Source: Arenibacter sp. F26102 (GTDB lineage: Bacteria > Bacteroidota > Bacteroidia > Flavobacteriales > Flavobacteriaceae). Taken from it: a DNA stretch of 64,000 bases. How positions within the stretch are numbered: position 1 is the first letter of the stretch; every line of letters starts with the position of its first letter. Shown here piece after piece: positions 44,194-53,772 of the stretch. The notes under the pieces are model-generated. The model did no database searches. It worked only from the letters and a program-made list of their open reading frames with translations, and was not told the origin of the DNA. The position numbers were made by a program, and so were the translations under genes. The stretch covers positions 186,001 through 250,000 of the forward strand of contig NZ_JALKBC010000005.1 in assembly GCF_023015865.1 (NCBI RefSeq), written 5' to 3'.

Positions 44194-46182
44194 ATGAAGG
44201 ATCGGCATGATCACAAGGGTGAGAGCCACAATCATGAACACGACCATGGTGGGATTTTTGGTGAAAAGGCAGAACTCTATTTTGCTATTTTAAGTGGGGT
44301 GTTCTTTTTAATCGGATTGATTTTGTCCACCATATTTAATGCCCCGGCATGGGCTCCATTGTTGAGTTATGTAGCGGCCTATTTCTTTGGAGGATATTTC
44401 ACCCTGCTCGAAGCAATTGCCAAGATTCGGAAAGGGGAATTTGAAATAGATTTTTTAATGATAGTTGCCGCATTGGGTGCGGCTTTTATAGATAGTTGGG
44501 GAGAGGGTGCCCTATTATTGTTTTTATTTAGTTTGGGACATGCGTTGGAGCACTATGCCATGAACAAGGCCACAAAATCCATTAAGGCCTTAGGGGAGCT
44601 TTCCCCCAAGACGGCATTCTTGAAAAATGGCAAGGATATAAGGGAAGTTCCCGTAGAGGATTTGAGGTTGAATGATATAATAGTGGTAAAACCAAACACA
44701 AATATAGCGGCGGATGGAGTTATTGTGAAGGGGAGTAGTAGTATAGATCAGTCGCCTATAACAGGAGAAAGTATTCCTGTGGACAAAACAGCAATTTCCA
44801 ATGCCAATGATCTTCCAGAATTCAGTGAAATAGAAAAGTCCCACATTGTCTTTACAGGCACCATCAACGGTAATGCCATGCTGGAGATTCAAGTTTTGAA
44901 ATTGAATGAGGATGCCACCATTTCCAGATTGGTAAAAATGGTAAGCGAGGTGGAAACCAGAAAATCGCCCACCCAATTACTGACCAAAAAATTTGAGAAA
45001 TGGTTTGTGCCAGCGGTTATTTTTTTGGTCGTTGTATTGTGCTTTGCCCATTTAGTCATAGACGAGCCGGTGAAAGAAAGTCTTTATAGGGCCATTAGCG
45101 TGTTGGTAGCTTCCAGTCCTTGTGCCTTGGCTATTTCAACACCGAGTGCCGTATTGAGCTCCATTGCCAGGGCAGCGAAAAAAGGAGTTCTAATTAAGGG
45201 TGGACGTGCCCTTGAAGATTTGGGTAGCCTTAGTACTATAGCTTTTGACAAAACAGGGACGCTTACCGAAGGCAAACCGAGATTGACAAATACCCTTCCC
45301 TTAAATGGATTTGATAAAAATGAGTTTCTGGAAATGGTAGTAGACGTAGAGAGATTAAGCAATCATCCTTTGGCAAAGGCCATTACAAAGGATCTTATTG
45401 AAAAATATAACATTGAAAGCAAACACCGTTCCTCCAATATGCAGGCCGTTCAGGGCAAGGGGGTAAAGGCACAATACAATGGTGATTATATTTTTATTGG
45501 CAATGTGCAAATGATGATAGAGGAGGGAATACAAATTTCATCTGGAACCCAAGACCAAATTGACCAATGGCACAAGGACGGACAGACTGTAATGTTAGTG
45601 GGCTATAAGCAAGCAATAATCGGACTGTTGAGTGTCATGGACGTTCCCAGAAAAAGTGCGGCTAAGACCATAGGGCGACTAAAGGAAATTGGCGTAAAAC
45701 AAATGATTATGTTGACAGGGGACCATCAAAATGTGGGCGACTCCATTGCCAGACAAATTGGACTTACCGAAGCCAAGGGAAATTTGCTTCCGGAAGACAA
45801 GGTAAAGGCTATTCAGGAGTTTCAGAAAAAGGGAGTAAAAATAGCCATGGTAGGTGATGGGGTAAATGATGCCCCTGCAATGGCCAGCAGTACGGTAGGT
45901 ATTGCAATGGGGGCCGCAGGGAGCGATGTAGCTTTGGAAACTGCAGACGTAGCCTTAATGTCGGACAGGATAGAAAGCCTTCCCTTTGTAATCGGGTTGA
46001 GTAGAAAATCCAAAGCAATTATCAAACAAAATCTTTGGATCAGCATGGGCGTTGTGGCATTTTTAATTCCGGCCACCCTTTTAGGATTTGCCAATATAGG
46101 GATTGCTGTAGCCATTCATGAAGGGTCTACCTTGCTGGTCGTAATCAATGCCCTACGGCTTTTAAGGTTTAATCTTCATTGA
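44194..46182 (+). CDS. P1B-4-type heavy-metal P-type ATPase
   Basis: The 662-residue pump has a His/Asp-rich N-terminus (DRHDHKGESHNHEHDH), about six to eight membrane helices, the actuator motif TGES (190-193), the phosphorylation motif DKTGT (D352) and the hinge GDGVND. The transport signature is SPC (308-310) instead of CPC, and the last helix has HEGST (642-646). SPC plus HEG(G/S)T defines the P1B-4 group, whose members export cobalt, iron(II) or zinc (CoaT, PfeT, CzcP). Pairing with a Fur-family regulator suggests iron or zinc efflux. The start at 44194 follows the -7 element. Confidence 0.93.
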   Translation: MKDRHDHKGESHNHEHDHGGIFGEKAELYFAILSGVFFLIGLILSTIFNAPAWAPLLSYVAAYFFGGYFTLLEAIAKIRKGEFEIDFLMIVAALGAAFIDSWGEGALLLFLFSLGHALEHYAMNKATKSIKALGELSPKTAFLKNGKDIREVPVEDLRLNDIIVVKPNTNIAADGVIVKGSSSIDQSPITGESIPVDKTAISNANDLPEFSEIEKSHIVFTGTINGNAMLEIQVLKLNEDATISRLVKMVSEVETRKSPTQLLTKKFEKWFVPAVIFLVVVLCFAHLVIDEPVKESLYRAISVLVASSPCALAISTPSAVLSSIARAAKKGVLIKGGRALEDLGSLSTIAFDKTGTLTEGKPRLTNTLPLNGFDKNEFLEMVVDVERLSNHPLAKAITKDLIEKYNIESKHRSSNMQAVQGKGVKAQYNGDYIFIGNVQMMIEEGIQISSGTQDQIDQWHKDGQTVMLVGYKQAIIGLLSVMDVPRKSAAKTIGRLKEIGVKQMIMLTGDHQNVGDSIARQIGLTEAKGNLLPEDKVKAIQEFQKKGVKIAMVGDGVNDAPAMASSTVGIAMGAAGSDVALETADVALMSDRIESLPFVIGLSRKSKAIIKQNLWISMGVVAFLIPATLLGFANIGIAVAIHEGSTLLVVINALRLLRFNLH

Positions 46183-46223
46183 GCATAGTAGTGAGTGTTA
46201 ATATATGTGGAGCGTATAATAAC

Positions 46224-46258
46224 AAACGGCTGCCATGGATAGACCCTGGCAGCCGTTT
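46224..46258. terminator. Hairpin between convergent ATPase and isomerase genes
   Basis: AAACGGCTGCCA (46224-46235) pairs perfectly with TGGCAGCCGTTT (46247-46258). The T tract is short on both sides. Confidence 0.7.
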
Positions 46259-46322
46259 AGCTAAAATGAATCCAATTTATTATCAACACCATATTTATCG
46301 GTAGTTGTAATGGATTGGATTC

Positions 46323-47162
46323 TTAATTAAATCCTATTTTGAGAATGCCCTTATGACTAATTTTTATAGCTTCTAAAGGTGTCATGTCAAAAGTTTTATC
46401 CTGTTCAACCATGTAATACTTCATCCCGGAAAGCTTTTTCTGGGCAAGGATTTTGGAAAAATTAATTTGGCCGTTACCTACTGGGGCAAACCTGCCTTGA
46501 TCGTCCATATCCTTCACATGCCACATTGTGAACCTACCTGGATATTTATTGAAATAAGCCACAGGGTCCTCTCCGGCTTTTGTTACCCAATAAAGGTCCA
46601 TCTGAAAATTTACATATTTTGAATCGGTATTTTCGAGCAAATAATCAATGGTAACAACGCCATCATCCCCTTTTTTGAATTCAAAATCATGATTGTGGTA
46701 TAGTAGTTTCAATCCGGCCTTGTGACATTTTTCACCAAGAGTGCTCAAAACGGAAGCAAGTTGTTTATAGTCGTCCCTCAATCCCATGGGTGGTACCGGA
46801 ATTACAAAGTATTTGAATCCGGCAGCTTTAACGTCGGCGATCATGGTATCTGCATTCTCTAGCGTAACTCCGCCCTTATGTGTGCTAATCGGAGTAAGTC
46901 CCACTTCTTTAAGCAGTTTACTAAATTCCTTTGGGGCAATATTGTAAAATTTCCCATCCCTGTATCCCGCTGCTTCAATATTTTTATAACCAGCTTCAGC
47001 TACGGCCTTAAGCGTGGCTTTGGCATCGGCTCCCATATTATCCCTGACCGTATACAGTGCCAGACCACCAACTTTTTGCTGGGCGTTGGCAGTAAACATG
47101 CCAAAAATCAGAACAGGCAGAATTAATGGTTTTAATAATCGGGTGAACAATGATTTTTTCAT
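46323..47162 (-). CDS. Exported sugar phosphate isomerase/epimerase-like TIM barrel
   Basis: The 279-residue protein has a signal peptide (MKKSLFTRLLKP...TANAQ) and the xylose-isomerase-like AP_endonuc_2 barrel. Markers are GLALYTVRDNM, YKNIEAAGY, the metal-site HNHDFEF, the FQMDLYW strand and MWHVKDMD. Such exported proteins are frequent in Bacteroidota sugar metabolism and may isomerise or epimerise keto-sugars. The start at 47162 is preferred; a longer frame upstream has no homology and would hide the signal peptide. Confidence 0.88.
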   Translation of the reverse strand: MKKSLFTRLLKPLILPVLIFGMFTANAQQKVGGLALYTVRDNMGADAKATLKAVAEAGYKNIEAAGYRDGKFYNIAPKEFSKLLKEVGLTPISTHKGGVTLENADTMIADVKAAGFKYFVIPVPPMGLRDDYKQLASVLSTLGEKCHKAGLKLLYHNHDFEFKKGDDGVVTIDYLLENTDSKYVNFQMDLYWVTKAGEDPVAYFNKYPGRFTMWHVKDMDDQGRFAPVGNGQINFSKILAQKKLSGMKYYMVEQDKTFDMTPLEAIKISHKGILKIGFN

Positions 47163-47648
47163 AATACTCGGTAATAATATTTTTCTAAATGTAATATTTG
47201 TTTTAATAAAAATCCTTATAAAAAAATGGATAAAAAATTTTGAGCAACATTTTAAAGTAGGCACCGATGAATACATGAAAAATAGATTCAGCAATTGTAC
47301 ATGGAGATTTATGTGGAGCTGAGGTTAGACATTATTGTTAGCTGTTAATCTTATGTTGTTCAGTTTGCTGCATAATCCTTGTAGCACCACTATTTATGCT
47401 ATATATAAAGAGACCTAAAGTGTAAAATGGACTGTAGTGGCTTCAATATTACCCGTAATTATGGGATTTGTGGTGACATTTTTGGTGGCCCAGGTTTGGA
47501 GATTGCTTAGGTAGTTTCCTTATTTTAATATCGACCAAGTCTCTGAGATAATGGAATTCACTTGGTGTTGAAGAGAACAATCTGTTAACAGTTTAGGAAT
47601 ATGAAATACCTTGGACAATAATGGTTCCAATACAAAATGATTTAAATT
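47163..47648. other. Non-coding gap with a possible membrane-helix gene remnant
   Basis: No full gene is supported. On the plus strand, 47419-47514 is open and would encode one hydrophobic helix (SILPVIMGFVVTFLVAQVW) ending LLR, directly preceded by a stop codon. This looks like the last helix of a lost transporter. Confidence 0.35.
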
Positions 47649-48959
47649 CTACTCCACATTGGGCAATTGGTAACTTACATAGGCACCAGCGAGTCCAAAA
47701 AGAGATAGGACCAATATGATACCCTCTGTGGAAATGGTTGCGGCAGCGGCGCTTATGCCACCGGTAATCAAAAGGATAAACCCTATTATCGTGTTGCTAA
47801 CCGCTACATAATCCGTCCGCTTATTTCCTTTCGCTATATCCACGATATAGGTCTTTCTTCCCAAACGTACCCCGCTGTGGGCAATTCCTAATATAAAGAA
47901 AGCAACAGGATAAAGCCAATATGCGTTTTTGGCAATGGGCACGAAACTTATTAGCACAAACATTACTATTCCCAATAAGGCGGCAATAATCGCTGCAAAG
48001 GTCATAACGTTTTTACTGGACACATCCGCCATTCTCCCCCAAACAGGAGCACTCAAAATAGAGGCCAGTCCGTTTGCAATTATAAAAAGCCCTAGCAGGT
48101 AGCCTTCCTTTCCCAGATAGGTTTGTGCCAGTATCACATAAAATGGCGCGGTTAGGGCGGAGCAAAGTAAAAGGGACCTAGCAATAATAAATTGTCTAAA
48201 ACCCTTATCACTCCTTACTAAATTCATGCGCTCCATGGCCTCTTTCCATCCGTTCCTGCCTCCGGAGGTTTCCCCTGGAAATTCTTGTACGCCCATATAA
48301 ATAACAGCCGATATTAACCACATTATACTCGCAAAGAAAATGGTATAACTGTAAAAGGTGATACCCGCATCACTTTTGGATTGATAGACCATATAAAGTC
48401 CGGCTAGCAAGACCAAAACCCCGGAAACAGCAGCGGTATATCCTTTCAATTTTCCTCTTCTCGTCTTGGGAATGGTTTTTCCCAATACATCCTTGGAGGC
48501 TACCGAGCATAATCCACGGGATAAACTAAAAGTAATTAGGAAAAGGATGATGAGCCACCCGGCCAACGCTCCTTGGGTATATAGGGTAACAAAACCTATG
48601 GCGGCAATGGATGCAAATTGGAGAATTGCTCCAAGAACATACACCCATTTGCGTTTTTCTTTGGTGCGAATATAACTCGCAATCACTATTTGTGGAAGCA
48701 TGGACCCCGATTCCCTGATAGGGACTATAAAACTAATTAAATAAATGGGTGCATTCACATAACTCATTACCCAGGCCAAAACCGTTTTAGGATTACTTAA
48801 TGTATCGCCCAATTTCGTCAGGGTATTACTCAGCATTATAAGAAAGTAATTTTTAGGCGTGTTTTGGCAGGCCGACTCATCGATGTCCTTACAGATACGG
48901 GCATCTTCCTCATTGTTTAAATAATCATATAATCTCTCTGTCCAGTGGATGGTTTTCAT
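47649..48959 (-). CDS. MFS transporter
   Basis: The 436-residue protein has about twelve hydrophobic segments and a cytoplasmic N-terminus of about 40 residues (DYLNNEEDARICKDIDESAC). The MFS loop 2-3 is degenerate. IPKTRRGKLKGYTAAVSG is the basic loop between helices 4 and 5, and the second half resumes after a loop near 225-250. The substrate cannot be deduced. It diverges from the DUF4242/AraC regulator gene across 160 nt, so that regulator may control it; this is inference. Confidence 0.88.
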   Translation of the reverse strand: MKTIHWTERLYDYLNNEEDARICKDIDESACQNTPKNYFLIMLSNTLTKLGDTLSNPKTVLAWVMSYVNAPIYLISFIVPIRESGSMLPQIVIASYIRTKEKRKWVYVLGAILQFASIAAIGFVTLYTQGALAGWLIILFLITFSLSRGLCSVASKDVLGKTIPKTRRGKLKGYTAAVSGVLVLLAGLYMVYQSKSDAGITFYSYTIFFASIMWLISAVIYMGVQEFPGETSGGRNGWKEAMERMNLVRSDKGFRQFIIARSLLLCSALTAPFYVILAQTYLGKEGYLLGLFIIANGLASILSAPVWGRMADVSSKNVMTFAAIIAALLGIVMFVLISFVPIAKNAYWLYPVAFFILGIAHSGVRLGRKTYIVDIAKGNKRTDYVAVSNTIIGFILLITGGISAAAATISTEGIILVLSLFGLAGAYVSYQLPNVE

Positions 48960-49119
48960 AGACTTACTTCGGCAAGTAATTTATAATCAGCTGTATTGAG
49001 GCTTAAGATAATGTAATAAAAACGTTTATCAAATATTCCCTATTCTTGGTTTAAAGAATATGGATATATTTCATTTTAACTTGTTTAAAATCATTAACTT
49101 GTATAAAAAAAATTACACT

Positions 49120-50226
49120 ATGCCTATTTACATGGATCGTCACGATATTCCTGAGGAGATTACCGCGGTGCATGTTGCACAAATGCATCGGGAAGACCTA
49201 AAAATAGAGCATCTTTATGGTTGCAAGGGTATGACTTATTGGTGCGATGAAAAAAGGCGGACGGCCTTTTGCCTTATTCAGGCCCCAAATAAGAAAGCCA
49301 TTCAGGATATGCACAATCATGCCCATGGCGAGGTACCGCATAGAATTATAGAAGTTGAGCCTTCTATAGTGGAATCGTTCTTGGGTAGGATAGAAGATCC
49401 CGAAAAATCACAAAAGACAGAACTAAATATTATTAACGACCCCGCTTTTAGGATTATAATGGTCATTGGATTAAGAAAATTATCCTTCAAGACTATGGAT
49501 TCCAACGGTATGAATAGGGAGTTGCTAAACTATAGCAAATCAATTCTTCAATCCATAGAAAAATTTTTGGGTCGGGTTTTTAAACAAAAATCCGATCATT
49601 TTTTGTTATCCTTTAATTCGGTTACCAATGCTGTACTTTGTGCGCAGGAAATTTATGCCAATTCGAGGGCAACTTCGAAGGACTTTAATACAGATTTCCA
49701 ATTCAACATCGGATTGCACGCAGGGGTTCCTGTTACCGAGAATGATGGAATTTTTGAAGACACCATTAAAATGGCGGAACGCTTTTCTGAAATGACCAAT
49801 GGAAAAATCGTTATATCCCAGGAAGTACGGGAATTGTATGAGAGTGAGAACCTTAACGTTAAATTGGACTGTGACAATATAAAATCACTTAATGTTGGGG
49901 ACGAAAAATTTGTAAAGCTATTAATGGATTACACGGAGAAGGAATGGACCAATGCAGCCTTCAATTCAGACGATTTTAGCAAAAATATGGGCTATAGTAA
50001 ATCCCAATTATACAGAAAAATGATTGGCCTAACAGGGAAGTCACCCAATAGTTTCATCAGGGATTACCGATTGGGGAAAGCCTTGCAATTATTGAACAAA
50101 AACGCAAATAATATTTCTGAAACTGCCTTTAGGACTGGATTCAACAGTCCCGCCTATTTTTCTAAATGTTTTATGGATAATTTTGGAATTCTTCCTTCGG
50201 AATATATAAAATCTTATGTTGCTTAG
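49120..50226 (+). CDS. DUF4242 / cyclase-like / AraC fusion regulator
   Basis: The protein (368 residues from the ATG at 49120; another ATG lies at 49060) joins three modules. Residues 1-90 match DUF4242 small nickel-binding-type proteins (PIYMDRHDIPEEITA...HNHAHGEVPH). Residues about 105-255 resemble a class III nucleotide cyclase fold (NIGLHAGVPV, TIKMAERFSEMTNGKIVIS) but lack the usual first metal Asp, so catalysis is unlikely. Residues about 265-368 are an AraC-type double helix-turn-helix (MGYSKSQLYRKM, AFRTGFNSPAYFSKCF). It is probably a ligand- or metal-responsive transcription factor. It lies between a divergent MFS gene and downstream cupin and flavin oxidase genes. Confidence 0.85.
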   Translation: MPIYMDRHDIPEEITAVHVAQMHREDLKIEHLYGCKGMTYWCDEKRRTAFCLIQAPNKKAIQDMHNHAHGEVPHRIIEVEPSIVESFLGRIEDPEKSQKTELNIINDPAFRIIMVIGLRKLSFKTMDSNGMNRELLNYSKSILQSIEKFLGRVFKQKSDHFLLSFNSVTNAVLCAQEIYANSRATSKDFNTDFQFNIGLHAGVPVTENDGIFEDTIKMAERFSEMTNGKIVISQEVRELYESENLNVKLDCDNIKSLNVGDEKFVKLLMDYTEKEWTNAAFNSDDFSKNMGYSKSQLYRKMIGLTGKSPNSFIRDYRLGKALQLLNKNANNISETAFRTGFNSPAYFSKCFMDNFGILPSEYIKSYVA

Positions 50227-50569
50227 GTATTCATGATTAGATATTAAACAATGAATGAATTTTATAAGTAATTGAATAAATTTTAGATGTCAATTGCTTT
50301 TTTTTCTCCTAATTTTATATAAATAAAAACAACAACATTGTAAGAAGTCGGAATGACTTGTGTGATTATTGGTTAATCAAAACCGGTGCTTAGTTTTGCC
50401 CGGGTTGTTGGATAAAGAAACATACCCCCTCGCTTTATAGCTCAATAGTATATTAATTGCTATTCCCCCTATTGAGAACTTTCGTCCTTTTGTCTCGCTC
50501 AGGCATTAAGCCGGTGTTGCTATATACCAAATATTGCTAAAGGAATATTAACATTAAAATATTGAAGAC
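50227..50569. other. Non-coding gap before cupin gene
   Basis: No ORF or clear terminator is supported. The region should hold the promoter of the cupin/flavin-oxidase pair, but no TAnnTTTG match was found. Confidence 0.5.
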
Positions 50570-51052
50570 ATGAAAAACAAAGTAACTTTTTTAAAATTAA
50601 ACGTTGTCGTATTCATTTGCATGTTCTTGTCCACTGGTGTATTTTTTGGACAAGGTAACCATGAGGGCGAAGAAGAAACATCAGTGGTTAGGACACATAT
50701 GGATAAAGATTTGCAATGGGGCCCTTGCCCTTCCTTTATGCCTGAAGGTTGTACAATATCGGTATTGCATGGAGACCCTTCCAAAAAAAATGTAGATGTT
50801 TTTTTTAAAGTGCCGGCCAATTATGAAATACCGGAGCATTGGCATACTTCCGCTGAACGAATGATCCTTGTTTCAGGAGAATTGCATGTTACCTATGAAG
50901 GAGAAAAAGAGCAAATAATGAAAGTTGGATCATATGCTTTTGGTCCATCAACAAAACCCCATACCGCAAAATGTGGAGATAAGGACCCCTGTGTACTATT
51001 TATTGCATTTGAGGAACCCCTAGATGCATTTCCAATGGTACTAAAAGAATAA
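50570..51052 (+). CDS. Exported cupin-domain protein
   Basis: The 160-residue protein has a signal peptide (cleavage near FFGQG) and a single cupin with metal ligands in PEHWHTSAERMILV (His, His, Glu) and a second-motif His in TKPHTAKCG. It resembles ChrR-type or DUF4437-like cupins that bind a small molecule or metal. Two cysteines (CPSFMPEGC) may form a disulfide. It lies 47 nt upstream of the FAD oxidase gene in the same direction, so the two are probably co-expressed. Confidence 0.85.
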   Translation: MKNKVTFLKLNVVVFICMFLSTGVFFGQGNHEGEEETSVVRTHMDKDLQWGPCPSFMPEGCTISVLHGDPSKKNVDVFFKVPANYEIPEHWHTSAERMILVSGELHVTYEGEKEQIMKVGSYAFGPSTKPHTAKCGDKDPCVLFIAFEEPLDAFPMVLKE

Positions 51053-51099
51053 TAGTAGGTCTTACAAAATAAGTTGAACGAACATTAAAAATTAGAATT

Positions 51100-52488
51100 A
51101 TGGAAATGGTTATTGAAATGGATGCCGACCAAATCGCATCCTTTAAAAAACAGATAAGAGGAGAAGTGATAATGCCATCCGACGATAATTACAACCACAG
51201 CCGAAAGGTGTATAACGCCAATATTGACAAACACCCTGGAATGATCGTCAAATGTGTTGATGTGGCAGATGTAGTAGCTTCGGTAAACTTTGGAAGGGAA
51301 AACCGTTTGTTGATCGCCGTAAGAGGAGGGGGACACAATGGTGGCGGTTTGGGTATTTGTGATGACGGGATGGTGATCGACCTATCTGGCATAAAATTTA
51401 TCCGTGTTGATACTTCCAATAATACGGTGCGTGTTGGGGGTGGTAACCTTTGGGGAGAAGTAGACCATGCCTTACATGCCTTTGGTCTGGCAATACCGAG
51501 TGGAATGATTTCTACAACAGGAGTAGGAGGATTAACCCTTGGAGGTGGCGTAGGTTATCTTTCAAGAAAGTACGGCCTTACAATAGACAATTTGTTGGAG
51601 GCCGATATGGTATTGGCCGATGGCTCTTTTGTTACCGTAAATGCAAAGCAGCATCCTGATCTTTTTTGGGCCATTCGCGGTGGCGGGGGAAATTTTGGGA
51701 TTGTAACTTCCTTTAAATTTCAAGCCCATCCTTTAAAAACGGTTATTGGTGGACCTACCTTATGGCCCATTGAACAAACCGAGGAAATAATGGCTTGGTT
51801 TGATGAATTCATTCATAAAGCAACGGAAGACTTAAATGGTTTTATAGCAACTTTGATTATTCCCGGTCCGCCTTTTCCCGAACATTTGCACAATAAGCAA
51901 TTCTGCGGAATTGTATGGTGCTACACGGGACATCCAGACATATTTGAAAAAATCTTTAAACCTGTATTGGATAAAAAACCCCTGTTCCAACATGTGGGAG
52001 AAATGCCTTATCCTTCTATTCAAACAATGTTTGATGGACTTATGCCTCCAGGAATGCAATGGTATTGGAGGGCCGACTTTTTCGATAAATTAGGTCCGGA
52101 AGTTAGAGCAGGGCATTTAAAATACGGTTCAAAAATTCCAACTCCACTTTCACAAATGCATTTATATCCTATTAGCGGTGCTGCAGCTAGGGTAGGAGAT
52201 AAAGATACCCCGTGGGCCTATAGGGACGCAAAATACGCAGGTGTTATTGTTGGGGTGGATCCAGATCCCGCAAATGCCGACAAAATCACTAATTGGTGCA
52301 AGGATTATTATAATGTGTTACATCCACATTCCTCTGGAGGTGCTTATTCCAACTTTATGATGGATGAAGGTCAGGAACGGGTAAAAGCAAGTTATAAGCA
52401 TAACTACCAGCGACTGGCCCGTATAAAAAAACAATATGACCCCAATAACTTGTTTAGGGTAAATCAGAATATCCTTCCAAGTAGCTAA
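51100..52488 (+). CDS. Berberine-bridge-type FAD-linked oxidase
   Basis: The 462-residue protein has the VAO/PCMH FAD-binding domain (about 35-215). VRGGGHNGGG provides the histidine for covalent 8-alpha flavin attachment; the cysteine used for bicovalent linkage in many relatives is absent (SGMISTTGVGG). The C-terminal BBE segment is present (YDPNNLFRVNQNI). Such enzymes oxidise sugars, alcohols or amines with oxygen as acceptor. It has no signal peptide although the neighbouring cupin does, so they may act on related compounds in different compartments. A hairpin ends the unit. Confidence 0.93.
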   Translation: MEMVIEMDADQIASFKKQIRGEVIMPSDDNYNHSRKVYNANIDKHPGMIVKCVDVADVVASVNFGRENRLLIAVRGGGHNGGGLGICDDGMVIDLSGIKFIRVDTSNNTVRVGGGNLWGEVDHALHAFGLAIPSGMISTTGVGGLTLGGGVGYLSRKYGLTIDNLLEADMVLADGSFVTVNAKQHPDLFWAIRGGGGNFGIVTSFKFQAHPLKTVIGGPTLWPIEQTEEIMAWFDEFIHKATEDLNGFIATLIIPGPPFPEHLHNKQFCGIVWCYTGHPDIFEKIFKPVLDKKPLFQHVGEMPYPSIQTMFDGLMPPGMQWYWRADFFDKLGPEVRAGHLKYGSKIPTPLSQMHLYPISGAAARVGDKDTPWAYRDAKYAGVIVGVDPDPANADKITNWCKDYYNVLHPHSSGGAYSNFMMDEGQERVKASYKHNYQRLARIKKQYDPNNLFRVNQNILPSS

Positions 52489-52504
52489 GGTCAGGGAACA
52501 ACGA

Positions 52505-52530
52505 GGACAAGCCACCTAATTGGCTTGTCC
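52505..52530. terminator. Hairpin between convergent oxidase and PhyH genes
   Basis: GGACAAGCCA (52505-52514) pairs perfectly with TGGCTTGTCC (52521-52530) around a 6-nt loop. A T tract is lacking, so it may only stabilise 3' ends. Confidence 0.6.
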
Positions 52531-52565
52531 AAAACGGATATATCACATCGAGGTATTGAAGTCCA

Positions 52566-53303
52566 CTAAACATCCAATATTTTTAGGGCTTCTTTACCTA
52601 TACGTTGTTTGGTTTTCTCGGTAATATATTTTTTTTGATCTATCTGTTGGGGCTGGTCGGAGGTACAAAAATAACTATGGATACTTCTTCTTGGTTTGGC
52701 AGTTCTGTTGGTGGTTCCGCCATGCCAGGCATGCGAGTTAAAAATAAAAACAGATCCTGCCGGGGCTGTGATGATTATTTCATCGGGATGCGGAAGGCTG
52801 GGGTCCTGCATTTTCTCTTGGGGCGATATACCCAATTTGTGTGTTCCGGGCACTATACGTGTGGCCCCATTATTTTCGGTAAAGTCATCCAATAACCAAA
52901 TGGAGTTACAGACTTTGTATTCACCTTCCACCATCTTATTGCCCCAATCTATATGTAAATTCTGATGTCCAAGTCCGGGTTTTGCAGCCCTGTAGTTCAG
53001 GGAGGACAACTTAAATGATGGACCTAGAACTGCGGCAATACCAGCCAGAACCCTTGGATGTGTGTAAAAAATATCAAAAACGTCACCTTTGTTAACTAGG
53101 TCCGCCAAACGATCGGCACCTTCTTCTTTGGGATGCCTTATATATTTGGATTCGGCCAATTCCGATCCGGCAGTCTGGCCTTCATTCAACATTAGGGCTT
53201 CAATTCTATTATTAATGGCTTTTACTTGGTCGTCTGTCAGTAATTTGCCCAAAGACAAATATCCTTGGCTATCCAAAATTTCAATTTCCTCTTTTGTGAG
53301 CAT
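52566..53303 (-). CDS. Phytanoyl-CoA dioxygenase family (PhyH) oxygenase
   Basis: The 245-residue protein matches PhyH Fe(II)/2-oxoglutarate dioxygenases. The iron ligands are H and D in LHIDWG and the distal His in FNSHAWHGG. An Arg in RRSIHSYF can bind 2-oxoglutarate. The NNGATRIVPGTHK segment is typical. Family members hydroxylate a wide range of small molecules, including ectoine and halogenated compounds; the substrate is not predictable. It precedes the DUF2784 gene with a 76-nt gap on the same strand. Confidence 0.9.
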   Translation of the reverse strand: MLTKEEIEILDSQGYLSLGKLLTDDQVKAINNRIEALMLNEGQTAGSELAESKYIRHPKEEGADRLADLVNKGDVFDIFYTHPRVLAGIAAVLGPSFKLSSLNYRAAKPGLGHQNLHIDWGNKMVEGEYKVCNSIWLLDDFTENNGATRIVPGTHKLGISPQEKMQDPSLPHPDEIIITAPAGSVFIFNSHAWHGGTTNRTAKPRRSIHSYFCTSDQPQQIDQKKYITEKTKQRIGKEALKILDV

Positions 53304-53379
53304 GATTAAGTAAATTAATGAATGATTTCAAGCTAAAAAAGATACGATATAAATGTCAAAAAAATAAGTTTAGCAGCAT

Positions 53380-53772
53380 TTAACGGGGTTTTCTTTTTAT
53401 TCTTGGAGATATGAAATTTGCCCAAAGTGAACATAACAAAGCCAAAACTGCCAATGCAAGGGTATAGAAATTTATAAGTTCGGCACTGGGCAACCAGCCA
53501 GTTAGTTTTTTAACCAAAAAGGCAATATAGCTATTTGGTAGATTGTGTTCACCCAAGCGTCTTAATACTTCATAATGCCAATCGGTTAAAAAACAATATC
53601 CCCAACCTTTCCAAATCCCCAACAAAACCCAGGACCCAAAGGTTAAAAGTAAGGTTGTTAGATTAAGTTTTCGTGTGCGGATCGGTATCCAACCAAACAA
53701 ATTAAAAATAATGAGAACCGTATGGAAAACATAGAAAAAAGAATTTGCTAGGCTTAAAAATAAATCCTCCAT
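53380..53772 (-). CDS. DUF2784-like membrane protein
   Basis: The 130-residue protein has about four membrane helices and matches the DUF2784 pattern (FHTVLIIFNLFGWI; WVLLGIWKGWGYCFLTDWHYEVL; LPNSYI). The ATG at 53772, preceded by GTTCCTT, is preferred to a TTG 9 nt upstream. The biological role is unknown. It may be co-transcribed with the PhyH gene downstream. Confidence 0.8.
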   Translation of the reverse strand: MEDLFLSLANSFFYVFHTVLIIFNLFGWIPIRTRKLNLTTLLLTFGSWVLLGIWKGWGYCFLTDWHYEVLRRLGEHNLPNSYIAFLVKKLTGWLPSAELINFYTLALAVLALLCSLWANFISPRIKRKPR

